From an uncultured Devosia sp. (GTDB taxonomy: Bacteria; Pseudomonadota; Alphaproteobacteria; Rhizobiales; Devosiaceae): a stretch of DNA of 8,031 bases. Location: positions 1 through 8,031 of the forward strand of contig CAKTFF010000083.1 in NCBI GenBank assembly GCA_934553185.1. Direction: 5' to 3'. The notes below the pieces were generated by a model. It was not told the origin of the DNA. It saw nothing but the letters and a program-made list of their open reading frames with translations, and ran no database searches. The position numbers and the translations under genes are program-made. Position 1 is the first letter of the stretch. Each line of letters opens with the position of its first letter. This document shows positions 1 through 6,451 of this stretch, piece by piece.

Positions 1-2
1 AT

Positions 3-104
3 TTCTCGGGAACAGGGGAAACCCGCTACGACGCTGACGGGCTCCAATATGTGTTGCATGGGGTCGCGCGCGGCGGGGCGGAAGAAGCAGCGCTCAGCCC
101 CTGA
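3..104 (+). CDS. Possible C-terminal end of an unidentified convergent protein (partial)
   Basis: Reading from base 3 on the plus strand gives an open frame of 33 codons entering from the left edge and ending at a TGA at 102-104, 17 bases before the stop of the minus-strand ATPase gene. The residues (FSGTGETRYDADGLQYVL, then HGVARGGAEEAALSP) have the mixed composition of a real protein tail, and a convergent end-to-end arrangement would be a normal gene boundary. I do not recognise the family. The fragment is too short to exclude chance. An alternative is a minus-strand gene starting with an ATG at 59 (MQHILEPVSVV...), also open to the edge, but it has no visible ribosome-binding site. Only the flanking sequence can decide. 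Confidence 0.3.
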   Translation, partial: FSGTGETRYDADGLQYVLHGVARGGAEEAALSP

Positions 105-121
105 ATGGGTCTTGCCCCATG

Positions 122-1096
122 TCAGTGGTTGGGGAGCACCTCGGCATAATGGCAGGCGGTCAGGAGCGCGGTTTTGCCATGCGCTACAAGCTGTGGCGCT
201 TCTGCTGCGCACTTCTCTGTCGCCTTCCAGCATCGCGTTCGGAAGCGACAGCCGCTGGGCGGGTTGGAGGGGCTGGGCAAGTCGCCTTCGAGCACGATGC
301 GCTTGCGCTTGCCGCGCAGGGTTGGGTCCGGATTCGGTACGGCTGACAACAGCGCCTGCGTATAGGGGTGCCTTGGGGCTGAAAAGATCTCGCCCGTCGG
401 CCCCGTTTCGATGATGCGCCCCAGATACATCACCATGACGCGGTCCGATACGTGACGCACGACGGCCAGGTCATGGGCAACAAACAACATAGCCAGGTTC
501 CGCTCCTTGCGCAGGCGCGCGAGGAGGTTGATGACCTGCGCCTGTACGGAGACGTCCAGGGCAGAAACTGGCTCGTCACAAACCAGCAGGGACGGGTTGA
601 GCGCGAGGGCGCGGGCGATACCGAGCCGCTGGCGCTGACCGCCGGAGAACTCATTGGGATAGCGCAGAGCGTGCTCGGGACGAAGGCCAACGGCCTCAAG
701 GAGACGCGCGATCTCGGCCGGCCATTGGCTGCGCGGGAGCATATCGGGGTGCAGCGCCCAGGGCTCGGACAGGAGCCGATCCACCCGCATGCGCGGGTTG
801 AGCGACTGATATGGATCCTGGAACACGACCTGCATCTTGCGCCGCATGGCGCGTAACTGGCTGCCGCTGGCCTTCGCGATGTCCATGCCGTCGAGCGTGG
901 CTTTGCCCGCCGTGGCGTGGTTGAGGCGCAGCAGCGTACGGACCAGGCTGGTCTTGCCGCAGCCACTTTCGCCGACGAGGCCAAGCGTTTCGCCCTTGGC
1001 AATGGAGAAGCTGACGCCGTCCACGGCGCGTACGGGGTTTGAACCAGCACCGAAGTGTTTGCTGAGATTATCAACGGCGAGCAGGGGCGCGCTCAT
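122..1096 (-). CDS. Peptide-type ABC importer ATPase 2 (DppF/OppF-like)
   Basis: This 324-residue protein is the second cytoplasmic ATP-hydrolysing subunit of a Dpp/Opp-type importer. All motifs are intact: Walker A GESGCGKT at about 42-49, Q-loop Q93 in VFQDP, signature FSGGQ at 150-154, Walker B LLVCDEP at 170-176 with catalytic E175, and switch H208. After the nucleotide-binding domain comes the oligopeptide-transporter C-terminal region (PYTQALLSAVP, 244-254). It carries four cysteines, C283, C289, C296 and C315, in the spacing that forms an iron-sulfur site in some DppD/DppF relatives. I chose the ATG at 1096 because residues from there (MSAPLLAVDNL) begin the family's usual N-terminus, a GGGAG box sits 5 bases upstream, and it overlaps the previous stop as ATGA. 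The longer frame back to 1174 only reads antisense-like residues. It is the last gene of the operon. Pairing with ATPase 1 as a heterodimer is known for the family and assumed here. Confidence 0.95.
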   Translation of the reverse strand: MSAPLLAVDNLSKHFGAGSNPVRAVDGVSFSIAKGETLGLVGESGCGKTSLVRTLLRLNHATAGKATLDGMDIAKASGSQLRAMRRKMQVVFQDPYQSLNPRMRVDRLLSEPWALHPDMLPRSQWPAEIARLLEAVGLRPEHALRYPNEFSGGQRQRLGIARALALNPSLLVCDEPVSALDVSVQAQVINLLARLRKERNLAMLFVAHDLAVVRHVSDRVMVMYLGRIIETGPTGEIFSAPRHPYTQALLSAVPNPDPTLRGKRKRIVLEGDLPSPSNPPSGCRFRTRCWKATEKCAAEAPQLVAHGKTALLTACHYAEVLPNH

Positions 1097-2070
1097 GCTG
1101 AACTCCCGGGAAAGTGGCAAGCGACCAGACGCCCCGGTCCCGCATCGGCAAGCACCGGCCTGATCTCGGCACAAACCGCCTGAGCCCGGGGGCAGCGGGT
1201 GCGGAAGGAACAGCCCGATGGCAGGTTTGCAGGATTGGGCGCGGAGCCGGGAATCGGCACCAACTCGGATGTCGCCACATCGATGCGGGGCTGGGAGGCC
1301 AGAAGGCCCATGCTGTAGGGATGCTGTGGATCGGCAAATAACTGGTAGACGCTTGCCTGTTCAACGATGCGCCCGGCATACATGACGGCGACGCGGTCTG
1401 CGAGTTCGGCGACCACGCCCAGGTCATGGGTAATAAAGATCATGCCTGCGCCGCTGCGCTTGCGGATGGTGTCGAGCAGGTCGACGATCTGGGCTTGAAT
1501 GGTCACATCAAGCGCCGTGGTCGGTTCGTCGGCGATGATGATGTCGGGTTCGAGCGCTACCGCCATGGCGATCATGATACGCTGGCGCATGCCGCCGGAA
1601 AATTCGTGCGGATATTGCCTGGCGCGCCGGGCAGCGTCAGGGATGCCTACGGCTTCGAGCAGGGCGATGACCTTGCCCTCGATCTCGCCTTTGGGCAGGC
1701 TGGTGTGGATGCGGAACATCTCGCCGATCTGCCAACCGATCGGATAAACCGGATTGAGCGATGCCAGCGCGTCCTGGAAGATCAGGGCGATACGCGTGCC
1801 ACAGATGGCGCGGCGGTCGTTCCGGGGAAGATCCAGCAGGTTTGTGCCGTCGAAGGTAATCGAGCCGCCATCGATGGCGCCGGGTGGGTTGGGCACCAGG
1901 TCCATGATGGCCGAGGCGGTGACCGACTTGCCCGAGCCGCTTTCACCCAGCAGCGCCAGTACCTCGCCGCGCTGGAGCGTGAAGGACACGCCACTGAGTG
2001 CCTTGATGCGGCCGGCAGCGGTGTCAAAGGAAACGGCGAGATCGCGAATAGCCAAAAGGCTCATGGTCAT
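1093..2070 (-). CDS. Peptide-type ABC importer ATPase 1 (DppD/OppD-like)
   Basis: This 325-residue ATPase subunit is the partner of the following gene. Motifs in order: Walker A GESGSGKS at 42-49, Q-loop Q99 (IFQD), signature FSGGM at 157-161, Walker B IIIADEP at 177-183 with E182 as catalytic base, and switch H215. The methionine in the signature (FSGGM instead of FSGGQ) is common in the OppD/DppD half of the heterodimer. The C-terminal domain includes PYSMGLLASQP (251-261) and cysteines C287, C293, C300 and C318, matching those of the sister subunit. The start at 2070 overlaps the permease stop as ATGA. An in-frame ATG two codons on, at 2064, has better spacing (8 bases) from a GGAAG box, so the true start could be either; the product differs by only two residues. 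Its own stop overlaps the next start in the same way, which suggests translational coupling and equal dosage of the two ATPases. Confidence 0.95.
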   Translation of the reverse strand: MTMSLLAIRDLAVSFDTAAGRIKALSGVSFTLQRGEVLALLGESGSGKSVTASAIMDLVPNPPGAIDGGSITFDGTNLLDLPRNDRRAICGTRIALIFQDALASLNPVYPIGWQIGEMFRIHTSLPKGEIEGKVIALLEAVGIPDAARRARQYPHEFSGGMRQRIMIAMAVALEPDIIIADEPTTALDVTIQAQIVDLLDTIRKRSGAGMIFITHDLGVVAELADRVAVMYAGRIVEQASVYQLFADPQHPYSMGLLASQPRIDVATSELVPIPGSAPNPANLPSGCSFRTRCPRAQAVCAEIRPVLADAGPGRLVACHFPGSSA

Positions 2071-2975
2071 CGCTTCCGGCGGATCAGCCGCCAATGCTGG
2101 GACGGATCGTTGACGATGCGAAACCAGTTGGCGAGAAGGTTGAAACTCATGGTGGTCAGCATGACCGCGAGGCCCGGGAAGAAGCCCAGCCACCACGCGG
2201 AGGACAGGTACGCCTGTCCCTGCGCAATCATCAGGCCCCAGCTGACATTGGGCGGCTGCACGCCCAGACCCAAATAGCTCAGGCCTGATTCAAACAGCAT
2301 GACCATGGCCACGTTGACCGAAGCCAGCGTCAGCATGGTTGGCGCGACGATGGGGAGGATGTGATTGCGAATGATCCAGATCGGGCCACCGCCGAAAACG
2401 CGCGATGCATCCACAAACAAGCGTTCGCGCACTTCCAGCGTTTCCGCCCGCGCGACGCGAATATAGGAGGGCATGCGGGTGATGGCCAAAACAATCACCA
2501 GATTGGTGACGCTGGGGCCAAAAAGGTAAAGGCCTACCAGCGCAACGAGCAGGGTGGGGAAGCCCATAACCACATCGGAGATGCGCATGATCACCGAACC
2601 GACAATCCCGCCGAAATAGCCGGCGGTAAGGCCGAGGATCGTGCCGGCAACAAGGCTCACCAGCACGGTCAGCAGTGCAATGCCGATGGAAGTCAGCGCT
2701 GCCTCGGCAAGGCGTCCCAGAAGCGAGCGACCAAGGGAGTCGGCGCCGATCCAGAGCCGCCAGTCCTGGGTGAAATCAAACGGAGGTAGGTTGCGCGCCT
2801 TTAGGGCAATGCGGCTGCCGGTGAAGACGCCGAACGAGTCGGCCAGGATCAGCGCCAGAACGAGGGCAAGCCAGATCACCGAGCAGAGTGCCATAGGATC
2901 GCTGGCCAGCGCGCGGGCGAACCATCTGAGCCGGCTGGGTTTGCCTGCGGGTGCGGCCGTGGAGATATCGGTCAT
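2067..2975 (-). CDS. Peptide-type ABC importer permease 2 (DppC/OppC-like)
   Basis: This 302-residue inner-membrane subunit has the layout of DppC-type permeases. It begins with a short cytoplasmic N-terminus and a first membrane span at about 28-47. A periplasmic stretch follows, ending in the family motif WIGADSLGRSLLGRL (75-89). Further hydrophobic spans lie at about 96-118, 122-140, 142-166, 210-234 and 258-283. The cytoplasmic EAA loop that docks on the ATPase lies at about 171-208 (YIRVARAE, then RNHILPIVAP). A GLSYLGLG...PSWG-like segment (231-247, here PPNVSWG) is also typical. The C-terminus ends FRIVNDPSQHW plus a basic tail, somewhat diverged from the usual LRDxLDPR ending. The ATG at 2975 overlaps the stop of permease 1 (ATGA), with GAGGGT a few bases upstream. 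It should form a heterodimeric channel with permease 1. Confidence 0.95.
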   Translation of the reverse strand: MTDISTAAPAGKPSRLRWFARALASDPMALCSVIWLALVLALILADSFGVFTGSRIALKARNLPPFDFTQDWRLWIGADSLGRSLLGRLAEAALTSIGIALLTVLVSLVAGTILGLTAGYFGGIVGSVIMRISDVVMGFPTLLVALVGLYLFGPSVTNLVIVLAITRMPSYIRVARAETLEVRERLFVDASRVFGGGPIWIIRNHILPIVAPTMLTLASVNVAMVMLFESGLSYLGLGVQPPNVSWGLMIAQGQAYLSSAWWLGFFPGLAVMLTTMSFNLLANWFRIVNDPSQHWRLIRRKR

Positions 2976-3892
2976 TCCACCCTCACGCGCGGATCAATGG
3001 TGGCATAAAGAATGTCGACCAGGATGTTGATCACGAAGATGACCACAGCGACGGCAAAGATTGAGCTTTGCACGATGGCGAAGTCGCGGCGGAGGATGCC
3101 GTCGATCAGCAGCTTGCCGACGCCGGGAAAGCCGAACACCACCTCGACGACACCGCCGCCCCCTGCAAATTGCGCCGCGAGGTCACCGGTGACCGTCACG
3201 GCCGGCAGCAGCGCGTTGCGCAGTGCGTGGACGAAGCCGACACGGCCTTCACGGGCGCCCTTGGCACGGGCCGTGCGCACATAGCTGGCGTTGAGCGCTT
3301 CTATCATCGAACCGCGGATAATCTGGACCAGCATGCCGAAGGGCCGGGCCATCAAGCAGATCACCGGTAGGACCCAATAGGCCGGGCCGCCAAACCCGGA
3401 GGTTGGCAACAGCCGCAGGTGAACGGCAAAAACTAGAACGCACATCAGGCCCAGCCAAAAGTCCGGCACGCTGGCCGCGGCCTGGCTGACCACATTAATC
3501 ACCCGGTCGATCGGGCGGCCGGCATTTGCTGCCGCAACAACGCCAACCAGGGCGGACACAACGAAGGCCAGGACTAGTGCAATCGCGCCCAAGGCCAGGG
3601 TGCGCGGCAGTGCTTCGAGCACAACGTCCATGGCCGGGCGGTTGTGCCAAAGCGAGGTCCCGAAATCGAGCCGCAGGACGTTGAGCAGGAATTCGGTAAA
3701 CTGGATCCAGACGGGCCGATCCAAACCCAGCTGAACCCGCATGGCGTCGCGGGCCGCTTGGGAAGCATCGACCGGCAGGTAGAGGTTGACCGGATCACCC
3801 GTCAGCCGCACCAGGAAAAAGGTCGATGCCATCAGCGCCAGCAGGGCTAATGCTGCCAGTGCCGTGCGTCTGAGGAGAATATTGGGTGACAT
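2972..3892 (-). CDS. Peptide-type ABC importer permease 1 (DppB/OppB-like)
   Basis: This 306-residue inner-membrane subunit of the importer has the normal length for DppB-type permeases. The N-terminal span at about 9-30 is followed by the periplasmic segment with GDPVNLYLP (32-40) and the conserved RxxLGLDRP-like MRVQLGLDRP (51-60). The LDFGTSL motif sits at 75-81. Membrane spans follow at about 97-122, 140-159, 171-190, a weak one near 232-246, and 275-297. The EAA loop is at about 204-230 (YVRTARAKGA, then HALRNALLP). A VVEVVFGFPGVGKLL motif (248-262) and the terminal DPR (300-302) complete the pattern. It starts 57 bases after the binding-protein stop, beyond a hairpin, with only a weak CAGG element ahead of the ATG. 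This fits lower translation of membrane subunits than of the binding protein. Confidence 0.95.
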   Translation of the reverse strand: MSPNILLRRTALAALALLALMASTFFLVRLTGDPVNLYLPVDASQAARDAMRVQLGLDRPVWIQFTEFLLNVLRLDFGTSLWHNRPAMDVVLEALPRTLALGAIALVLAFVVSALVGVVAAANAGRPIDRVINVVSQAAASVPDFWLGLMCVLVFAVHLRLLPTSGFGGPAYWVLPVICLMARPFGMLVQIIRGSMIEALNASYVRTARAKGAREGRVGFVHALRNALLPAVTVTGDLAAQFAGGGGVVEVVFGFPGVGKLLIDGILRRDFAIVQSSIFAVAVVIFVINILVDILYATIDPRVRVE

Positions 3893-3910
3893 GAACCTGT
3901 TTCTTGGGTG

Positions 3911-3940
3911 GAGTCCGCCAGCCGGCTGACCGGCGGACTC
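3911..3940 (-). other. Intercistronic hairpin between binding-protein and permease genes
   Basis: GAGTCCGCC (3911-3919) pairs perfectly with GGCGGACTC (3932-3940) around a 12-base loop. The loop itself contains the palindrome AGCCGGCT (3920-3927). On the minus strand the hairpin begins 9 bases after the TAA of the binding-protein gene and is followed by CACCCAAGAA, without a U-run, so it is not a standard intrinsic terminator. In transporters of this family such stems commonly protect or attenuate the message so that the binding protein is made in excess of the membrane subunits. That role is inferred here. Confidence 0.65.
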
Positions 3941-3949
3941 TGGGGGAGC

Positions 3950-5469
3950 TTACTTGTAGCTGATCGTGCGCAGCTTGATCTCGTTGCCGGCCTGCACGTC
4001 TGGCACATAGTTGACGTCTGGCGACACACGGGCGATCGCCACCATGTGGAACAGGGGCACGATGTTGATGCTTTCCACCGCGATATTGCTGAACGCCTGC
4101 TGGAACAAGGACTGACGCTCGTCTCCCGTCGCCGCCGATGCGCGGGCGATCAGGTCATCTACCGTGGGATCAGCCAGCGTAGACGTGTTGCCACCCGAGG
4201 TGAAGCGGTTGGGCAGGGTGAACACCGCGTCGCCTTCGGTATTGTCGATCTGGGTCTGGAGAACCGAAGGCTGGCGTTCTGCCGGGAAGGGGCCGATCAG
4301 CTTTTCCAGCCAGGGCGTGGTTTCCATCATCTCGAGGCGGGCATTAAAGCCCACATCGAGCAGCATGGCCTGAATTGCCTCCATGCTCTCAGCCGAGTTC
4401 GGGTAGATGCCGATACGGCCGTACAGCACGATTTCGGTGTCGACCGCGACGCCGGCGGCACGCGCTTCGTCCAGCAAGGCCCGCGCACGATCCGGGTCAT
4501 AGGACCAGACCGGAATATCAGGATTGTAGCCGAACACGGACGGCGGAACCACTTGCATGGCCTTGGTGGCGCCCTCGTTGAACACGGTGCCGATCAAGCC
4601 GTCACGATCGATCGCCAGATTCAATGCTTCGCGGACGCGCTTGTCATCGAGAGGGGCAATAGCCTGGTCGATGCGCAGTAGCGAAGTTTCGGCATTGGGA
4701 AACGAGACGTCGTTGGGGCTGGTGGCGTCCTGCGGGGCAATCTCGAAGGCGATCTGTGCTTCGCCGGTATCGACCATGGCGGCCCGCACTGCGGACTCGC
4801 CGCGCCAGGTAATCGTGGCATTGCTGATGGCCGGCTTGTCGCCCCAGTAGCCATCAAAAGCCTGAAGCTGCACGTTCTGACCGGCGTTCCAGGCGGCGAT
4901 TGAATAGGACCGGTGCCGATCGGCTCGCGCGTCTTGCTGTCAGCTGGTGTCGTGGGCGCGCCAATATCAAGGGCTGACATTTTGTTGGGCAGGATCGGCT
5001 CGACGGTGCCGGTCTTGATCAGCAGGGTGGTGGTGTCGACGGCCTCGCCGGTAAAGGTATTGCCCTGAAGCGTTGCCAGGCCAACCTCGCAGCCGAGGTC
5101 GGCATTGGTGGCGCGAGCCAGTGCTGCAACAACGGCGGCCGCATCAAAGGCGCTGCCGTCATGGAAGGTGACGCCTTCGCGTAGCTTGAATTCCCAGGTC
5201 AACTCGTCCACCTGCCGCCATTCGGTGGCTAGACTTGGCAGCACCTGGCCATTAGTGGGGTCGAGGTTGACCAGGGTTTCAGTGACGTTGTTGCGCAGGA
5301 TGCGCGCATTGTTGGACAGATCGGTGTCACAAGGATCAAGGGACTTGGGTTCGTCCGTAACGACAACTGTGACGGTATCGGCCTGTGCCAGTGCCGGATG
5401 AACCAGCGCTGTGCTGAGCATGGTGGCAAGAAGAAGCGCGCTCCGGTGGAGCGTGGAACGATGCAGCAT
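3950..5469 (-). pseudogene. Family-5 solute-binding protein of the ABC importer, interrupted by a single-base frameshift
   Basis: This encodes the periplasmic receptor of the importer, which would bind a peptide, opine, nickel chelate or glycoside-like ligand. Restoring one base gives 506 residues, normal for family 5. The start at 5469 is set by AGGGAGGA six bases upstream and by a Sec signal peptide (basic MLHRSTLHR, hydrophobic core, cleavage near PALA/QA, residues 25-30) without a lipobox cysteine. The mature N-terminus has the family hallmarks EPKSLDP (40-46), LVNLDP, TWEFKLREGVTFHDG (91-105) and REPIGTGP (181-188). C47 and C127 could form a disulfide. After P188 the frame breaks at about 4906-4909. 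Reading on in the other frame gives the expected Y-S-I-A-A-W and then a clean C-terminal half ending at 3950 (DGYWG, PLDDKRVREALNLAIDR, DPDRARALLDEA). Left uncorrected, translation stops at 4621 after 282 residues, the last 94 wrong. The motifs on both sides are intact, so this is a sequencing error or a very recent mutation. The ligand cannot be assigned. Confidence 0.9.
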
Positions 5470-5475
5470 TGATAT

Positions 5476-5483
5476 TCCTCCCT
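5476..5483 (-). promoter_or_regulatory. Strong ribosome-binding site of the solute-binding protein gene
   Basis: Read on the minus strand this is AGGGAGGA, ending six bases before the ATG at 5469. It is the strongest Shine-Dalgarno match in the operon. It fixes the start of the signal peptide, rejecting the longer frame back to 5541. The contrast with the weak site of permease 1 fits the usual excess of binding protein over membrane subunits. Confidence 0.75.
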
Positions 5484-5507
5484 GTACCGACGTTCGAAGA
5501 TGGATTA

Positions 5508-5523
5508 GTTTCAAATACGACAT
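5508..5523 (+). promoter_or_regulatory. Candidate regulator-binding motif, copy 1
   Basis: GTTTCAAATA at 5508-5517 differs by one base from GTTCCAAATA at 5571-5580. The starts are 63 bp apart, close to six helical turns. The similarity extends weakly to base 5523 (both end in AT after a G). The copy lies about 40 bp upstream of the binding-protein start, in what would be the early transcribed region of the transporter operon. A protein bound at both copies, most simply the divergent IclR product, would sit on the same face of the DNA. The role is inferred. Confidence 0.35.
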
Positions 5524-5536
5524 CGGGTGTGCTTGA

Positions 5537-5565
5537 GACACATCACATCACTTCGCCTGTGTCAA
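5537..5565 (-). promoter_or_regulatory. Candidate sigma-70 promoter of the transporter operon
   Basis: On the minus strand a perfect -35 hexamer TTGACA occupies 5565-5560. Seventeen bases downstream the -10 position reads TGTGTC (5542-5537), a poor match to TATAAT. Transcription would start near 5530, leaving a leader of about 60 bases before the ATG at 5469. A good -35 with a poor -10 fits a promoter that needs an activator, and motif copy 2 ends five bases upstream of the -35. The placement is a sequence-based guess. Confidence 0.4.
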
Positions 5566-5570
5566 GGTTT

Positions 5571-5586
5571 GTTCCAAATAGGGTAT
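5571..5586 (+). promoter_or_regulatory. Candidate regulator-binding motif, copy 2
   Basis: GTTCCAAATAGGG starts at 5571. It contains TCC-AAATA-GG, a short imperfect dyad, and shares ten identical bases (TCCAAATAGG, 5573-5582) with copy 3 at 6373-6382. It lies between the probable -35 of the transporter promoter (5560-5565) and the IclR start (5596). From there a bound protein could both activate the transporter and repress the regulator. IclR-family proteins typically bind such short dyads in divergent promoters; binding here is inferred. Confidence 0.4.
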
Positions 5587-5595
5587 GTGAGTTTC

Positions 5596-6381
5596 ATGAA
5601 TGAACTGAGGCATGGTTCGCCGGTCGTCGAGAAAACTGCCCATCTGTTGGGTGCGATTGCGCAATCCAATCACGGCATTTCGCTCTCCGACCTGGTGGAG
5701 CAGCTTGGTGTAGCGCGATCCACCGTTTATCGGATCCTCAATTCCCTGGCGGCGCATGGGCTTGTTGCGCGCGTCAATGGCGGCGCGACCTATCAATTGG
5801 GGCCGCGCTTTATCGAACTGGCGCGGCGCATTTCGCCTGGCGCAGATCGCGCCACCTTGGTGGAGGCAGCTCACCCGATCATGCAGTCGGCAGCTGACCG
5901 CATCCGGGAATCGTTTAAGCTGTCGGCGCCCGAAGGCGATGAAATGCTCACCATTCTGGCGACGCCAAGCCCTGCGGAATATGCTATTTCCGTGCGTGTC
6001 GGCAGTCGTTCGCCCAAGCATGTCGGCGCTTCGGGCAAGCTGGCTCTGGCGTATTCAACTGACCAGGCCATTGCCGAATATTGTGCCAAGGGTCTGCCTG
6101 CGCGCACGGCGCACACCATCACCGATCCGGACGTGTTGATGGACGAGTTGCGGCACATCCGCGAGGACGGTTATGCCGAAGACAATCTCGAATCAAGCCA
6201 GGGCCTACGTGCCATGGCGGCTCCGGTGTTCGATGCCGCTGGTGTCTTGGTGGCGGCCGTCAGCGTTCCCTTCATCGGCGATGCCACGCCAGATCGCAAA
6301 CGCAGCATCCGCAAGGAAGTGACAGATGTTGCAGATGGTTTGACACGGCTGATCGGAGGCGTTCCACTAAAATCCAAATAG
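5596..6381 (+). CDS. IclR-family transcriptional regulator
   Basis: This 261-residue DNA-binding regulator has normal IclR length. The N-terminal winged helix-turn-helix spans about 10-70: helices around residues 12-25, GISLSDLVEQLGV (28-39), the recognition helix RSTVYRILNSL (41-51), and a wing ending TYQLG (65-69). The effector-binding domain covers about 85-255. It includes KHVGASGKLALA (141-152), a variant of the family's H-x-TA-SGKA-LA segment, and DGYAEDNLES, then AAPVFDAAGVLVAAVSV (191-224), which line the small-molecule pocket in relatives. I chose the ATG at 5596 because MNELRHGSPVVEKTAHLL begins where the family's N-terminus begins. The 23 residues upstream of it look non-coding, and the ribosome-binding site is weak (GTGAG). 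The gene is divergent from the importer, so it is the most likely regulator of that operon. The ligand is probably a small carboxylic compound, by family habit only. Confidence 0.93.
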   Translation: MNELRHGSPVVEKTAHLLGAIAQSNHGISLSDLVEQLGVARSTVYRILNSLAAHGLVARVNGGATYQLGPRFIELARRISPGADRATLVEAAHPIMQSAADRIRESFKLSAPEGDEMLTILATPSPAEYAISVRVGSRSPKHVGASGKLALAYSTDQAIAEYCAKGLPARTAHTITDPDVLMDELRHIREDGYAEDNLESSQGLRAMAAPVFDAAGVLVAAVSVPFIGDATPDRKRSIRKEVTDVADGLTRLIGGVPLKSK

Positions 6382-6383
6382 GA
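6371..6383 (+). promoter_or_regulatory. Candidate regulator-binding motif, copy 3
   Basis: AATCCAAATAGGA covers the last codons and stop of the IclR gene. It contains TCCAAATAGG, identical over ten bases to copy 2, here as TCC-AAATA-GGA, a better dyad than copy 2. It lies 69 bases upstream of the RraA-like start, just ahead of a TATATT box at 6396-6401 that could serve as a -10. Part of the match is forced by coding sequence (Lys-Ser-Lys-stop), so chance cannot be ruled out. Confidence 0.3.
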
Positions 6384-6440
6384 AACTAAAGAACCTATAT
6401 TGAACTTTTCTCTTCTGCCCTGCTATGTGGAGCCAGACAG

Positions 6441-6446
6441 AGGAGG
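6441..6446 (+). promoter_or_regulatory. Consensus ribosome-binding site of the RraA-like gene
   Basis: AGGAGG ends five bases before the ATG at 6452. It decides that start over the in-frame ATG at 6425, which would add nine unconserved residues. Confidence 0.8.
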
Positions 6447-6451
6447 GGCAC

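Noticed and set aside
101..121. TGGG-TCTTG-CCCCA-type stem after the last transporter gene, as operon terminator
   Set aside because: It has only a four-pair stem and no U-run. It cannot be distinguished from random GC-rich pairing.
1426..2277. Long plus-strand open frame (283 codons) opposite ATPase 1
   Set aside because: It is antisense to a gene with complete ATPase motifs. The translation has no family features, and long antisense frames are common in GC-rich DNA.
3908..4681. Plus-strand open frame of 257 codons opposite the binding-protein gene
   Set aside because: This is an antisense shadow of the binding-protein gene. Its residues (rich in H, R, D) have the composition typical of reverse-frame translation.
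3950..4873. C-terminal half of the binding protein as an independent gene starting at the GTG at 4873
   Set aside because: The first codon is mid-domain, there is no ribosome-binding site, and the frame continues upstream to the frameshift point with family-conserved residues. It is one gene interrupted by an indel.
5493..5498. TTCGAA palindrome in the divergent intergenic region as an operator
   Set aside because: A six-base palindrome is expected by chance and has no second copy nearby.
6400..6429. TTGAAC-18-TATGTG as the promoter of the RraA-like gene
   Set aside because: The -10 matches consensus at only three positions, and TATATT at 6396-6401 is an equally arguable alternative. The gene may simply be cotranscribed with the IclR gene.
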